64,000 nt of DNA. Origin: Pseudolachnospira sp051055405 (lineage in GTDB: Bacteria > Bacillota > Clostridia > Lachnospirales > Lachnospiraceae). The notes under the pieces are model-generated. The model did no database searches. It saw only the letters and a program-made list of their open reading frames with translations, and was not told where the DNA came from. Below, in pieces: positions 8,454 to 16,431 of this stretch. Location: NCBI RefSeq assembly GCF_051055405.1, contig NZ_CP167068.1:1736001-1800000 (forward strand), written 5' to 3'. Numbering within the stretch: the stretch's first letter is position 1; each line of letters opens with the position of its first letter. The position numbers were made by a program, and so were the translations under genes.

Positions 8454-9728
8454 TTAAAACATTACATCCGGCAGCCAAAGCGTCAAAGGCGGCAGATACG
8501 TCACCAACATCAGCACGCCAATACCAATCAAAAGTGGTACAATGACAGCCTTTAACGTATGCTCCAACTTTCCTCCCGCAATCTCATTGGCAATCAAGAG
8601 ACAAGAGCCAACCGGCGGCGTCACCAGTCCCAGGCTTAAGTTCATCGCCATGACCACGCCAAAGGTGATGCCGGAGATACCATAAGCGCTCAGCAGCGGC
8701 GCAATCAGCGGGGTTAACATAATAATCGCGGAATTTCCTTCCATGAACATTCCCACAATCAACAGCAGCACATTCAACAAAAGCAGCAGTCCCACCGGCG
8801 AGGATGTAACACTGTGAAAGAAATCTAAAATTGCATTCGGCAGATTTGAAGTCACAATAACCCAGCTGGATACTTTGGATGCGCCGACTAAAATCACGAT
8901 TGCAGCCGTGGAAACAGCGCTCTGTTTTAAAACCTCTTTTAGCTCTTTCCATCTCAGCTCCCGATAAACGAGAAGGCTTACCAAAAACGCATACATGGCC
9001 GAAACAGCCGCGGCCTCTGTCGCTGTAAATATGCCAAGAAAGATACCGCCAAGAATCAGAATCGGCATAAACAACGCCCAGATCCCATTTTTTACCGCCG
9101 ACACCTTTTCTTTGGTCGAAGCCTTTTCATGGCTGGGGAAATCATGGCGTTTGGCATAGACATGGGCGTAAATAACCAACGCTATCGCCAATAAAATACC
9201 AGGAATCAGCGCCGCCATAAATAGTTTAGCGATGGAGGTTTCCGTCGCGCTTCCATAAACAATCAGGAAAATACTTGGTGGAATCAACGTTCCCATAGAG
9301 GACGCAATTCCGGTGATACTGGCGGCAAATCCCGTCGGATATTTTTCTTTCGCCATAGCCGGCAGCGTAATTCCGCCGATAGCGGCAGTCGTCGCCACGC
9401 TGGATCCCGAAATCGCCGCAAAGATGGCACAGGCTACTACAGTCACAATGGCAAGGCTTCCCTTGACGGAGCCGATCATGGTATTGGACACATGAATAAT
9501 CCGCTTCGTCAGACCAACGGACATAATATTTCCTGCCAGCAGGAAAAACGGAATCGCCAGCAGCGCGGTGCTGTCAAAACCAGTAAACATTTTCTGCGGG
9601 AGAATCATCAAGGGCATGCCGTCCAGCAAGATAGCAGCCAAAGACGCCAGTCCAATCGAAAATACAATTGGACATCCCAGGAAAGCAAAAATCAGAAGAA
9701 GAATGATCAATAAAGCGCCAACATTCAT
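8454..9728 (-). CDS. dctM: TRAP transporter large permease DctM
   Basis: Ion-coupled transport subunit of the TRAP system, 424 residues with about a dozen hydrophobic segments. Family hallmarks visible are the GNIMSVGLTKRI region, the SGSSVATTAAIGGITLPAM segment about residue 105-125 and TLIPPSIFLIVYG. Its ATG overlaps the stop of dctQ by four bases (ATGA), the usual DctQ-DctM arrangement. It lies between the two dctP copies. Confidence 0.94.
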   Translation of the reverse strand: MNVGALLIILLLIFAFLGCPIVFSIGLASLAAILLDGMPLMILPQKMFTGFDSTALLAIPFFLLAGNIMSVGLTKRIIHVSNTMIGSVKGSLAIVTVVACAIFAAISGSSVATTAAIGGITLPAMAKEKYPTGFAASITGIASSMGTLIPPSIFLIVYGSATETSIAKLFMAALIPGILLAIALVIYAHVYAKRHDFPSHEKASTKEKVSAVKNGIWALFMPILILGGIFLGIFTATEAAAVSAMYAFLVSLLVYRELRWKELKEVLKQSAVSTAAIVILVGASKVSSWVIVTSNLPNAILDFFHSVTSSPVGLLLLLNVLLLIVGMFMEGNSAIIMLTPLIAPLLSAYGISGITFGVVMAMNLSLGLVTPPVGSCLLIANEIAGGKLEHTLKAVIVPLLIGIGVLMLVTYLPPLTLWLPDVMF

Positions 9729-10225
9729 GATGGTTCCCCCTTTCTCAATTTGCGAAGCTCCCCAAACTGATCACACAGATACTCGATCGTCGTCAGAATC
9801 ATCAAAAATGCTCCGATTGGGATGCTGGCATAGGGAACTGCCATAGGTACCCGGATTCCTGCGGAAAGATTGTTTGTTGTATTGAGTACCAAACGGATTC
9901 CTAACACGCACAACACAACCAAAAAACCTAAAATAGCAAAATACATCACAATCTGGATGACCCGTCTGGCCATTGGTTTCAATAAATTCAGAAACATATC
10001 CACCTTCAGGTGAGAATTTCTCCGGATTGCCAGCGATCCGCCCAGCATAATCACCCACACGAATAGATAGCGAAGCAGCTCTTCCGTCCAGGAATTTGCG
10101 CTGTTAAAACAATACCGCAAAACAACCTGATATACCATCAGAACCGTCATGGCTGCCAGCACAGTCGCTGTCAACGCAATGACCACTTTATCTATCACAT
10201 CTAAAACTTTTTTATATCTTTGCAT
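9725..10225 (-). CDS. dctQ: TRAP transporter small permease DctQ
   Basis: Four-helix membrane subunit that partners DctM. About 166 residues with four hydrophobic segments and the family segment NSANSWTEELLRYLFVW between helices one and two, followed by GGSLAIRRNSHLKVD. I choose the ATG at 10225, not the GTG three codons upstream, because GAAGG is then about eight bases away and the GTG would be too close. The stop overlaps the dctM start; copy 2 of dctP lies just upstream. Confidence 0.92.
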   Translation of the reverse strand: MQRYKKVLDVIDKVVIALTATVLAAMTVLMVYQVVLRYCFNSANSWTEELLRYLFVWVIMLGGSLAIRRNSHLKVDMFLNLLKPMARRVIQIVMYFAILGFLVVLCVLGIRLVLNTTNNLSAGIRVPMAVPYASIPIGAFLMILTTIEYLCDQFGELRKLRKGEPS

Positions 10226-10247
10226 CGCACTCACCCTTCGCTTCTTT

Positions 10248-11321
10248 TTACTGAACCGCCTGGACGCGGCTTACCAAATCCTGAAGCGCCGGATATTTAT
10301 CTTTTGCAAAATCGGCGACTGCTTCCCGGAATCCATCCAGCTCCGGATAAATAATCTCTACTCCGGCTTCCTCCCACTTTTTCAGATACTCTTTTTCTTC
10401 CTCAAGGACAGCCTGAGTTCTCCATTCTGCAGCCTCTTGCGCCGCTTCTTCAATTGCTGTCTGGATCTCCGGATCCAGGTTATTGAAATATTCCCGGTCA
10501 AAAATCCAAACATCCGCATTGTAATTATGGTTTGTCATCATCAAATAGTCGCATACATCGTAAAAACCATGACCATAAGATTCAATAATCGAATTGTCCT
10601 GGCCTTCCACCGTATGCTGCTGTAAGGCAGTAAAGGTTTCCGAAAGTGCCAGCGGGGTTGGAGACGCTCCAAAAGCAGCCCAGGTATCAATATTTACCTG
10701 ATTGCTGGGAACACGCATTTTCAGGCCTTTGACCTCATCAATATTGTGGAACGGCTTCTGGCTGGTGGTCACTTTCGCGCCCCGATATTGAGGGCCAACC
10801 ATCTTAAATCCGCCGGCCTCGCCAACTTCTTCACAGATTTCCTTTCCGAGATCGCCCATCATTACTTTCATAAAGTGATCGGCATCCCGATACACATAAG
10901 GAATGGCTTCAAAATTCGCCAGCTCTGTATAAGGATTGAGCGAGCAGATTGCCTCAATTACAATCTCATCGATCCCCATGGACAATCCTTCAATACAATC
11001 TCTCCAATCTCCCAGGGAGCCTCCGGAGTATACGTCGATTCGTACCTTGCCGCCGGTCTTTTCACTGACCAGCTCAGAAAACTTCAGGCAAACCTGGTCA
11101 CGGATATCTCCAGCCGGATTGGGATTCGCCAGTTTCATCACAATTACATCCCCATCCGCCTGGGCTTCGGTTCCAGCCGCAGCCTCGGTTCCGGACTGCG
11201 CTGCCGTTCCGGTCTCTGCAGCAGACGGAGCCTTGGTTTCCGTGGTGTTTCCATTTCCACATCCCGCCAAAAGAGAAACGCCTAATGCTATCGCTGTCAT
11301 CATCGCTATGATTTTCTTCAT
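10248..11321 (-). CDS. dctP: TRAP transporter substrate-binding lipoprotein DctP (copy 2)
   Basis: Second extracytoplasmic receptor in the same locus. Signal peptide with lipobox LLAGC and Cys21, then an acidic Thr/Ala/Glu linker, then a DctP domain nearly co-linear with copy 1 (shared GGSLGDWRD, VTTSQKPF, SYGHGFYDVCDYL and the C-terminal QAVQ). The start at 11321 follows AGGAGG; the longer frame upstream lacks a signal peptide and is rejected. Two receptors flanking a single QM pair suggests either substrate variants or dosage. It follows the IclR gene by 93 bases and is probably co-transcribed with it. Confidence 0.93.
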   Translation of the reverse strand: MKKIIAMMTAIALGVSLLAGCGNGNTTETKAPSAAETGTAAQSGTEAAAGTEAQADGDVIVMKLANPNPAGDIRDQVCLKFSELVSEKTGGKVRIDVYSGGSLGDWRDCIEGLSMGIDEIVIEAICSLNPYTELANFEAIPYVYRDADHFMKVMMGDLGKEICEEVGEAGGFKMVGPQYRGAKVTTSQKPFHNIDEVKGLKMRVPSNQVNIDTWAAFGASPTPLALSETFTALQQHTVEGQDNSIIESYGHGFYDVCDYLMMTNHNYNADVWIFDREYFNNLDPEIQTAIEEAAQEAAEWRTQAVLEEEKEYLKKWEEAGVEIIYPELDGFREAVADFAKDKYPALQDLVSRVQAVQ

Positions 11322-11379
11322 AATATCCTTACCTCCTTTAGTATGGTATCCATTTTGTTTCCAACCTTGTTGACGATAC

Positions 11380-11397
11380 TTACTCAATCACAGCCAT
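11380..11397 (-). other. possible five-codon leader ORF
   Basis: Between the IclR gene and dctP copy 2 the minus strand has GAGGAGGG, a six-base-range gap, then ATG GCT GTG ATT GAG TAA. A real ribosome binding site in front of such a short frame could mark a translated leader, or it may be chance. Confidence 0.25.
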
Positions 11398-11414
11398 AGC
11401 ATCCCTCCTCTCTA

Positions 11415-12164
11415 TTAAATGTGTCCCATCCTTCTCGACAAAGCCTGAGCCTCATCTATCAGGCTCTCACGAAAACTTTCAATTACTTCTTCATGAAAGC
11501 GAAAATCTGGACCGGCAATGCTGATACTCCCTAGCACACGGCTGCCATTTCCTAACAACGGCACTGCGAAAGCGGTAACTCCATCATCCACTTCGCTCTT
11601 TGTGATACTGTAACCCGCTTTTCGAATCTCCCCAAACTCTTCCTCTGTTTCCTCATTTTCCCAGCTGGAAAAAAGTTTTTTTTGAACGGCAAGACACCGC
11701 GTTTTTTCTTCCTCCGACAGGTAGGCTGCAATAATTTTTCCTGTCGCCCCACGGAATAAAGGAACCACACGCCCAATCTCCGAGGTGATTTTCAGTACCT
11801 TGCTGCTTTCGATTCGGTCAATGCAGATGGCTTTCCCCTGCTCGTACTTCGTCAGGATTGCCGTCTCACCGGAAACTTCAGCCGCATGACGGAGCAAATC
11901 CTCCGCCGCATGCTTTAGAAAATCGTTGTTCTGGCTGATATTAGCCAAACGCACAATCTCACTCCCAATCACATATTTCCCCTCGCTATTGATGTCGGCA
12001 AAGCCTCCATCCACCAGGTTGCTGAGAATTCGATATAGAGTGCTCTTGTTCAGCCCCAACATATCCACAAATTCCAGAAGTCCAATTTCCTGATGCTCGC
12101 TGTCAAAGCATTTCAACACATTCATCGCTCTTTCGATCGATCTTACAAAGTATTCTCGTTCCAT
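11415..12164 (-). CDS. IclR-family transcriptional regulator (locus 1)
   Basis: About 249 residues: N-terminal winged helix (about 1-65) with RSIERAMNVLKCFDSEHQEIGLLEFVDMLGLNKSTLYR-type residues of the IclR helix-turn-helix, then an effector domain containing LRGATGK-like RGATGKIIAAYL and the C-terminal SISIAGPDFRF. The ATG at 12164 is preceded by GGGAGGG; an ATG seven codons upstream lies inside the operator and is not used. Directly upstream are a sigma-A promoter and a palindromic site also found before the racemase operon and the UxaA-type genes, so it is the likely regulator of the whole locus, including itself and the TRAP genes. Confidence 0.92.
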   Translation of the reverse strand: MEREYFVRSIERAMNVLKCFDSEHQEIGLLEFVDMLGLNKSTLYRILSNLVDGGFADINSEGKYVIGSEIVRLANISQNNDFLKHAAEDLLRHAAEVSGETAILTKYEQGKAICIDRIESSKVLKITSEIGRVVPLFRGATGKIIAAYLSEEEKTRCLAVQKKLFSSWENEETEEEFGEIRKAGYSITKSEVDDGVTAFAVPLLGNGSRVLGSISIAGPDFRFHEEVIESFRESLIDEAQALSRRMGHI

Positions 12165-12178
12165 ACAGCCCTCCCATT

Positions 12179-12195
12179 GTTTCATATTGTGAAAC
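12179..12195. promoter_or_regulatory. putative IclR operator, site 1
   Basis: GTTTCATATTGTGAAAC, a palindrome of GTTTCA and TGAAAC with a 5-base centre, placed about +9 to +25 relative to the promoter that drives the IclR-TRAP unit. Near-identical sites lie at 23123-23139 and 24847-24863. Confidence 0.7.
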
Positions 12196-12210
12196 CAAGA
12201 TTTCTATCTC

Positions 12211-12239
12211 AGTTTATCGCACAAGCAGAGGACTGTCAA
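12211..12239 (-). promoter_or_regulatory. promoter of IclR-TRAP unit
   Basis: Minus strand TTGACA (12234-12239), 17-base spacer, TAAACT (12211-12216). The -35 sits in the same CTTGACAG context as two other promoters of the locus. Confidence 0.7.
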
Positions 12240-12247
12240 GTAGACGA

Positions 12248-13522
12248 TCATTCCGAAATCATCCAACCTTCTTCATCAAATGGAATGGGCTCAAATTCGC
12301 TTAAAAGCTCCACATCCTCCCGGTCTCGAATATGATCCCAGTAGGCTTCCGACACCCAGATTTCATCCATATGGTGCGTATTTTTAATCCGAACCACGCT
12401 GGGTCTGGTGAAGTCAACATCATTGCAGCACCGAAGCCCTACTAGAACCGCCTCCCGATCGGTATTCACATACATCGGAATCCGGCCGCTGAAAAGTTCC
12501 GTGGATGTAGCAATGTTGGTCCAGGTTACGGTCCAGTCCACATCGTTTAAATACTTTCGAGTGACAATATCGATATTTCCAATCCCGCAGGCATTGTGAT
12601 GCGTGCCTTCGGAAAGACTCTTTACAAAGATTTTCTTATAATCCAGGACTTCATGGGAAACCACGTTGGGGTCATAGCCGCATCCGCTGATCTCTTTTCC
12701 CATCTCATCAATCAGAATCAAATCCATACGAGGGTATTTAAACTTCGCCGTATTTTCTTTTGCCAGCTCCAAAAGCGCCGCGTCCCTCTCCAAAATCTTC
12801 TCGGTCGGAATCGCTTCCACCTCCAAGATTTCATTATAGGCGTTTTCCACGATGCCGATTCCAAAAGCGGTTGGACAGCACCGCAGAAATTCTTCACAGA
12901 CCTGAGGAATTCTCTCGGCAAAAGTATCAAACCCCTTCATATGAAAAAGAGAAGCGCCCTCGTGTTTTGCCAGGCCGATGGCCATCATCTTTGCCAGGCC
13001 GCTTTCATGCTTGCCATGGAAATTGGTATGCTGTTTGACCTTATTCATCACAACAATACCATCGCTCTCATAGGCATAGCGGTCCACATAAAGAGGGGTT
13101 CCATCCGGCAGAGAGGAATATTGAACAGTCTCCATGCTGGACAAAATGGGAACGCCCATCGTTTCTTCGGTAATCCCAAAGGAGGCCAGCATCTCTCTTT
13201 GTCCTTCCGCCGTTCCCCCCGCATGGCTTCCCATGGCAGGAATCAGAAAAGGTTTTGCCCCCCACGCTTTTAATTCCTCTATGACCGCCTTCATCATCCG
13301 GTCAATATGCGCGATTCCCCGGCTGCTTCCTGTAATACAGATTCTCTTTCCACAAAAGCGCTCCGGCTGAGAAATCTTTGTTCTCATCTCCGCCCTGATG
13401 TGTCCTTCCAAATCGATAATATGGGCGTCGTTAAAGCGCTGCCGTACCTTTGCCAACCGAGGGACTGGGATTTGCTCCCATCCTTTCAATACAAAATCCG
13501 ACGGGGGAAAATTAATCTTCAT
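12248..13522 (-). CDS. LarA-like (lactate racemase N-domain / DUF2088) family protein
   Basis: About 424 residues, last gene of the racemase-to-dehydratase operon. I recognise the lactate-racemase-type N-domain loosely: a GSRGIAHID segment followed by AWGAKPFLIPAMGSHAGGT, with a histidine-rich stretch KQHTNFHGKHESGLAKM around residue 145 that could bind metal or substrate. LarA itself needs a nickel-pincer cofactor and larBCE genes, which are not here, so true lactate racemase activity is doubtful. It may epimerise or otherwise act on a hydroxy acid of the pathway. AGGAGG precedes the ATG at 13522 by six bases. Confidence 0.6.
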   Translation of the reverse strand: MKINFPPSDFVLKGWEQIPVPRLAKVRQRFNDAHIIDLEGHIRAEMRTKISQPERFCGKRICITGSSRGIAHIDRMMKAVIEELKAWGAKPFLIPAMGSHAGGTAEGQREMLASFGITEETMGVPILSSMETVQYSSLPDGTPLYVDRYAYESDGIVVMNKVKQHTNFHGKHESGLAKMMAIGLAKHEGASLFHMKGFDTFAERIPQVCEEFLRCCPTAFGIGIVENAYNEILEVEAIPTEKILERDAALLELAKENTAKFKYPRMDLILIDEMGKEISGCGYDPNVVSHEVLDYKKIFVKSLSEGTHHNACGIGNIDIVTRKYLNDVDWTVTWTNIATSTELFSGRIPMYVNTDREAVLVGLRCCNDVDFTRPSVVRIKNTHHMDEIWVSEAYWDHIRDREDVELLSEFEPIPFDEEGWMISE

Positions 13523-13538
13523 CGAGCATCCTCCTCTC

Positions 13539-15218
13539 TCATTCCAGAACGCCGCCCTCACATGCGGACTTTGCCAGCTTTGCGTAGCGCGCTAGATAAC
13601 CGGAAAGCGTTTTCGGCTGATAGACCCAGTTTTTCTTTCTCTCTGCCAGTTCTTCATCGGAGACATGCAGCTCTAGTTTTTTATGAATCACGTCGATGGT
13701 GATTCGGTCTCCATCCTGCACCAGCGCCAAGGGGCCACCTACTGCCGCCTCCGGAGAAATATGGCCAACGAAGCATCCGCTGTTTGTACCGGAAAATCTG
13801 CCGTCCGTAATGACGGCGGTAGACCTTGCCAGGCCTTGCCCTGCCAACATTTTCGTGGCTTTAAACATCTCACGCATTCCCGGACCGCCTTTTGGTCCTT
13901 CATATCGGATCACCACCACATGTCCCGGTTGGATTCGAAGCGCCTCAATCGCAGCAAGACATTCCTCTTCGGAATCAAAGCAGATAGCCTCTCCTTCAAA
14001 AATTCTGGCCTCTTCCGCAATACCAGCCAATTTGGAAACTCCGGTCATCGGTGCCAGATTTCCCCTAAGGATCGCAATCCCGCCTTCTTTGCTGTAGGGA
14101 TGCTCCAAATCCCGAATCATTTCCGCACGATGCGTGTATGGATTCCGGAATTCTTCCAGATTTTCTTTCAGAGTTTTTCCTGACACGGTCATGACATCCA
14201 GGTTCAGATAGGTCTGGACTTTCTTTAAAACCTCCGGAACGCCGCCGGCAAAGTAGAAATCCTCCATATCATATTTTCGGGACGCCGGTGTAATTTCCAC
14301 CAAAAGCGGTACCTGCTCCCCTACTTCTTCGATCATCGCCAAAATGGTTTCCGGCGGAATTCCAATCTCATGGGCAATGGCGCACAGATGGAGAGCCGCA
14401 TTGGTAGAACCTCCGGTAGCAGTAACAAAGACAACCGCATTTCTTAAAGAATCCAGTCCGATCACTTTCCGCGCGGTAATCTTTCGATTTACCAGTTCCA
14501 CCGCCGCCATACCAGTTTTCAAAGCTGCGCGGATTCTCTCGTTAAAGGGAGCTGGAATCGCAGCTGCGCCTGGCAAACTCATCCCCAAAGCTTCACTGAG
14601 GCAGCACATGGTATTGGCCGTTCCGTAAAACTGTCCAGAGCCTCCAGAAGGTACGCAGGTATTGGTCATATCCTCTACGACCTGCCGATCCAGTCCGCCT
14701 GCCTGATACATTCCCCAGGCTTCTGTTACTTTCGAGGCATCTGCTTTTTCCGTGTTGACAAAGGGCGGACCGCTGAGCATACAGCCTCCATTTAGGAAAA
14801 TACAGGGAATATCCAGCCGCGCCGCCGCCATCAACATGGCCGGAACAATTTTATCGCAGGATGCCATCAGTACCAGACCGTCCAGATGATGCGCTTTTGC
14901 CTCAATCTCAATACTGTCTGCAATATTTTCCCGGGAAGGCAGCACATAATTCCCTCCACAATGGCCGGTGGCGATTCCATCGCAGCAGGCCACCGTCCCA
15001 AATTCCAATGGAGTTCCGCCTGCCCGGTAGACGCCATACTTGACATATTGAGCCAGCTGCCGCAGATTTGTATGCCCCGGCACCATCTCATTAAACGAGT
15101 TGGCGATTCCAATGACCGGACGGGCCAGATCGTCGTCCGATACGCCGGTTCCTTTGTAAATTCCTCGATTGGAAATCAATTCATCCTTCAGGAAATCTCC
15201 GACATTCCATGGTTCCAT
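13539..15218 (-). CDS. IlvD/Edd-family dehydratase
   Basis: Fe-S dehydratase of dihydroxy or sugar acids to 2-keto-3-deoxy or 2-oxo acids. About 559 residues, full length. Family segments are NSFNEMVPGHTNL (40-52), CCDGIATGH (78-86), ASCDKIVPAMLM (119-130) and ANTMCCLSEALGMSLPG (201-217). The first two cluster cysteines are present (C78 or C79, and C121), but the third, normally within a GACAGM-type motif, is replaced: the sequence reads SGGSGQF at 191-197, with the nearest Cys at 188. Substrate is not predictable. The start at 15218 follows a GGGGGG-rich site and overlaps the upstream gene by 38 bases. Product would feed the 2-oxoacid:ferredoxin oxidoreductase of the operon. Confidence 0.82.
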   Translation of the reverse strand: MEPWNVGDFLKDELISNRGIYKGTGVSDDDLARPVIGIANSFNEMVPGHTNLRQLAQYVKYGVYRAGGTPLEFGTVACCDGIATGHCGGNYVLPSRENIADSIEIEAKAHHLDGLVLMASCDKIVPAMLMAAARLDIPCIFLNGGCMLSGPPFVNTEKADASKVTEAWGMYQAGGLDRQVVEDMTNTCVPSGGSGQFYGTANTMCCLSEALGMSLPGAAAIPAPFNERIRAALKTGMAAVELVNRKITARKVIGLDSLRNAVVFVTATGGSTNAALHLCAIAHEIGIPPETILAMIEEVGEQVPLLVEITPASRKYDMEDFYFAGGVPEVLKKVQTYLNLDVMTVSGKTLKENLEEFRNPYTHRAEMIRDLEHPYSKEGGIAILRGNLAPMTGVSKLAGIAEEARIFEGEAICFDSEEECLAAIEALRIQPGHVVVIRYEGPKGGPGMREMFKATKMLAGQGLARSTAVITDGRFSGTNSGCFVGHISPEAAVGGPLALVQDGDRITIDVIHKKLELHVSDEELAERKKNWVYQPKTLSGYLARYAKLAKSACEGGVLE

Positions 15219-16416
15219 TTGACACCCCCCTTTCATCCAACTTCTCAATGGCTTTCAACAAAATTTCCGTTCCTTTTGCCGCGTCCGCCCATTCGGTCCA
15301 CTCCTCCGGGCAATGACTCTTCCCTTCTTTGCTGGGGACGAAAATCATGCCGGAGGGAATGTTTCTGGCTACCGCATTGGTGTCGTGTCCAGCCCGGCTG
15401 GGCATTACCATGTAAGGATAGTCCGCTTCCCGGCAACAGTCTTCTAAAATCTCCATGATCTCCCCATCGCATGCAACGGAACTCTTGTCTACCAAAGTCT
15501 CAAACTGGAAGGAAACGCTCGAATCTGCCTGAGCCGCCTCCTTGATTTGGTTCATACACGCTTCAATCACCGCGCGATCCATATGGCGAAGCTCCAAAAC
15601 AGCTTCTACCCGGCCAGGGATGATATTTGCCATATTGGGCCAGAGATGAACCACTCCCGCCGTAGCGACCAGATGATCGCCTATTTCTCTGGCAATCCGG
15701 TCGATCTCCACAGCCAGACGGGAAAAAGCCACTAACGCATCCTTTCTGCCTTCCATCCCCGTGGTTCCCGCATGGTTGCTCTCTCCTTCCACCACAATTC
15801 GGCATCGAAAAATCCCTACGATTCCACTGACCACTCCGATTGGAATATTCCGGTAAAAAAGCTCGTTTCCCTGTTCAATATGAAGTTCCAAAAAGTATCG
15901 TATCTGCTCCACCGGAAACTGACACCGGCGAATTTCATCCGCACAGAGACCTTGAGCCTTCAGCCCTTCCTTTACGGCAGGGGAATCCAAATCCAAAAGT
16001 CCCATCGCAGCCCGGCTTCCGAAAGTACCACCTAAGGGTCCCCCTTCTTCCGCCTGGAACGCCACCACCTGCAGGGTATGTTCTGTGACAACGTCCGCCT
16101 CATTCAGACAGCGAATCACTTCTAAAGCTGCCGCAATGCCTAAGTTTCCGTCAAACACTCCTCCGTTTCTCACGGTATCCAGATGCGATCCCATTAAAAT
16201 ACATTCTTTCCGGCGTCCTGGTCGTGTTCCAATTACGTTACCGATGGGGTCTACACAAACCGACATTCCAAGATCAGTCATCTCTTTTTTCAAACATTCG
16301 ACTGCTTCCTGATATTCCTGACTGAATGCAAGCCTGGTAATTCCGCCTTCCGGGCAGCGGCCAATCTCTCCGGTTTTCAGCACTGCTTCCCGCAGTTTAT
16401 CCTGATTTACCGTCAT
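15181..16416 (-). CDS. M20-family N-carbamoyl-amino-acid / allantoate amidohydrolase
   Basis: Zn- or Mn-dependent amidohydrolase of the HyuC/AllC group that removes a carbamoyl (ureido) group. 411 residues. Metal and catalytic motifs are GSHLDTV with H78, DGNLG with D89, EEGG at 123-126, the HIEQG motif mid-protein and the C-terminal SRAGHDTNAVA. GAGGAG lies eight bases before the ATG. In the operon it follows a cyclic amidohydrolase, so the pair could open a cyclic ureide and then hydrolyse the carbamoyl product. AllC versus hydantoin-type N-carbamoylase cannot be separated by eye. Confidence 0.85.
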   Translation of the reverse strand: MTVNQDKLREAVLKTGEIGRCPEGGITRLAFSQEYQEAVECLKKEMTDLGMSVCVDPIGNVIGTRPGRRKECILMGSHLDTVRNGGVFDGNLGIAAALEVIRCLNEADVVTEHTLQVVAFQAEEGGPLGGTFGSRAAMGLLDLDSPAVKEGLKAQGLCADEIRRCQFPVEQIRYFLELHIEQGNELFYRNIPIGVVSGIVGIFRCRIVVEGESNHAGTTGMEGRKDALVAFSRLAVEIDRIAREIGDHLVATAGVVHLWPNMANIIPGRVEAVLELRHMDRAVIEACMNQIKEAAQADSSVSFQFETLVDKSSVACDGEIMEILEDCCREADYPYMVMPSRAGHDTNAVARNIPSGMIFVPSKEGKSHCPEEWTEWADAAKGTEILLKAIEKLDERGVSNGTMECRRFPEG

Positions 16417-16431
16417 CTACTTCTCTCCTCT

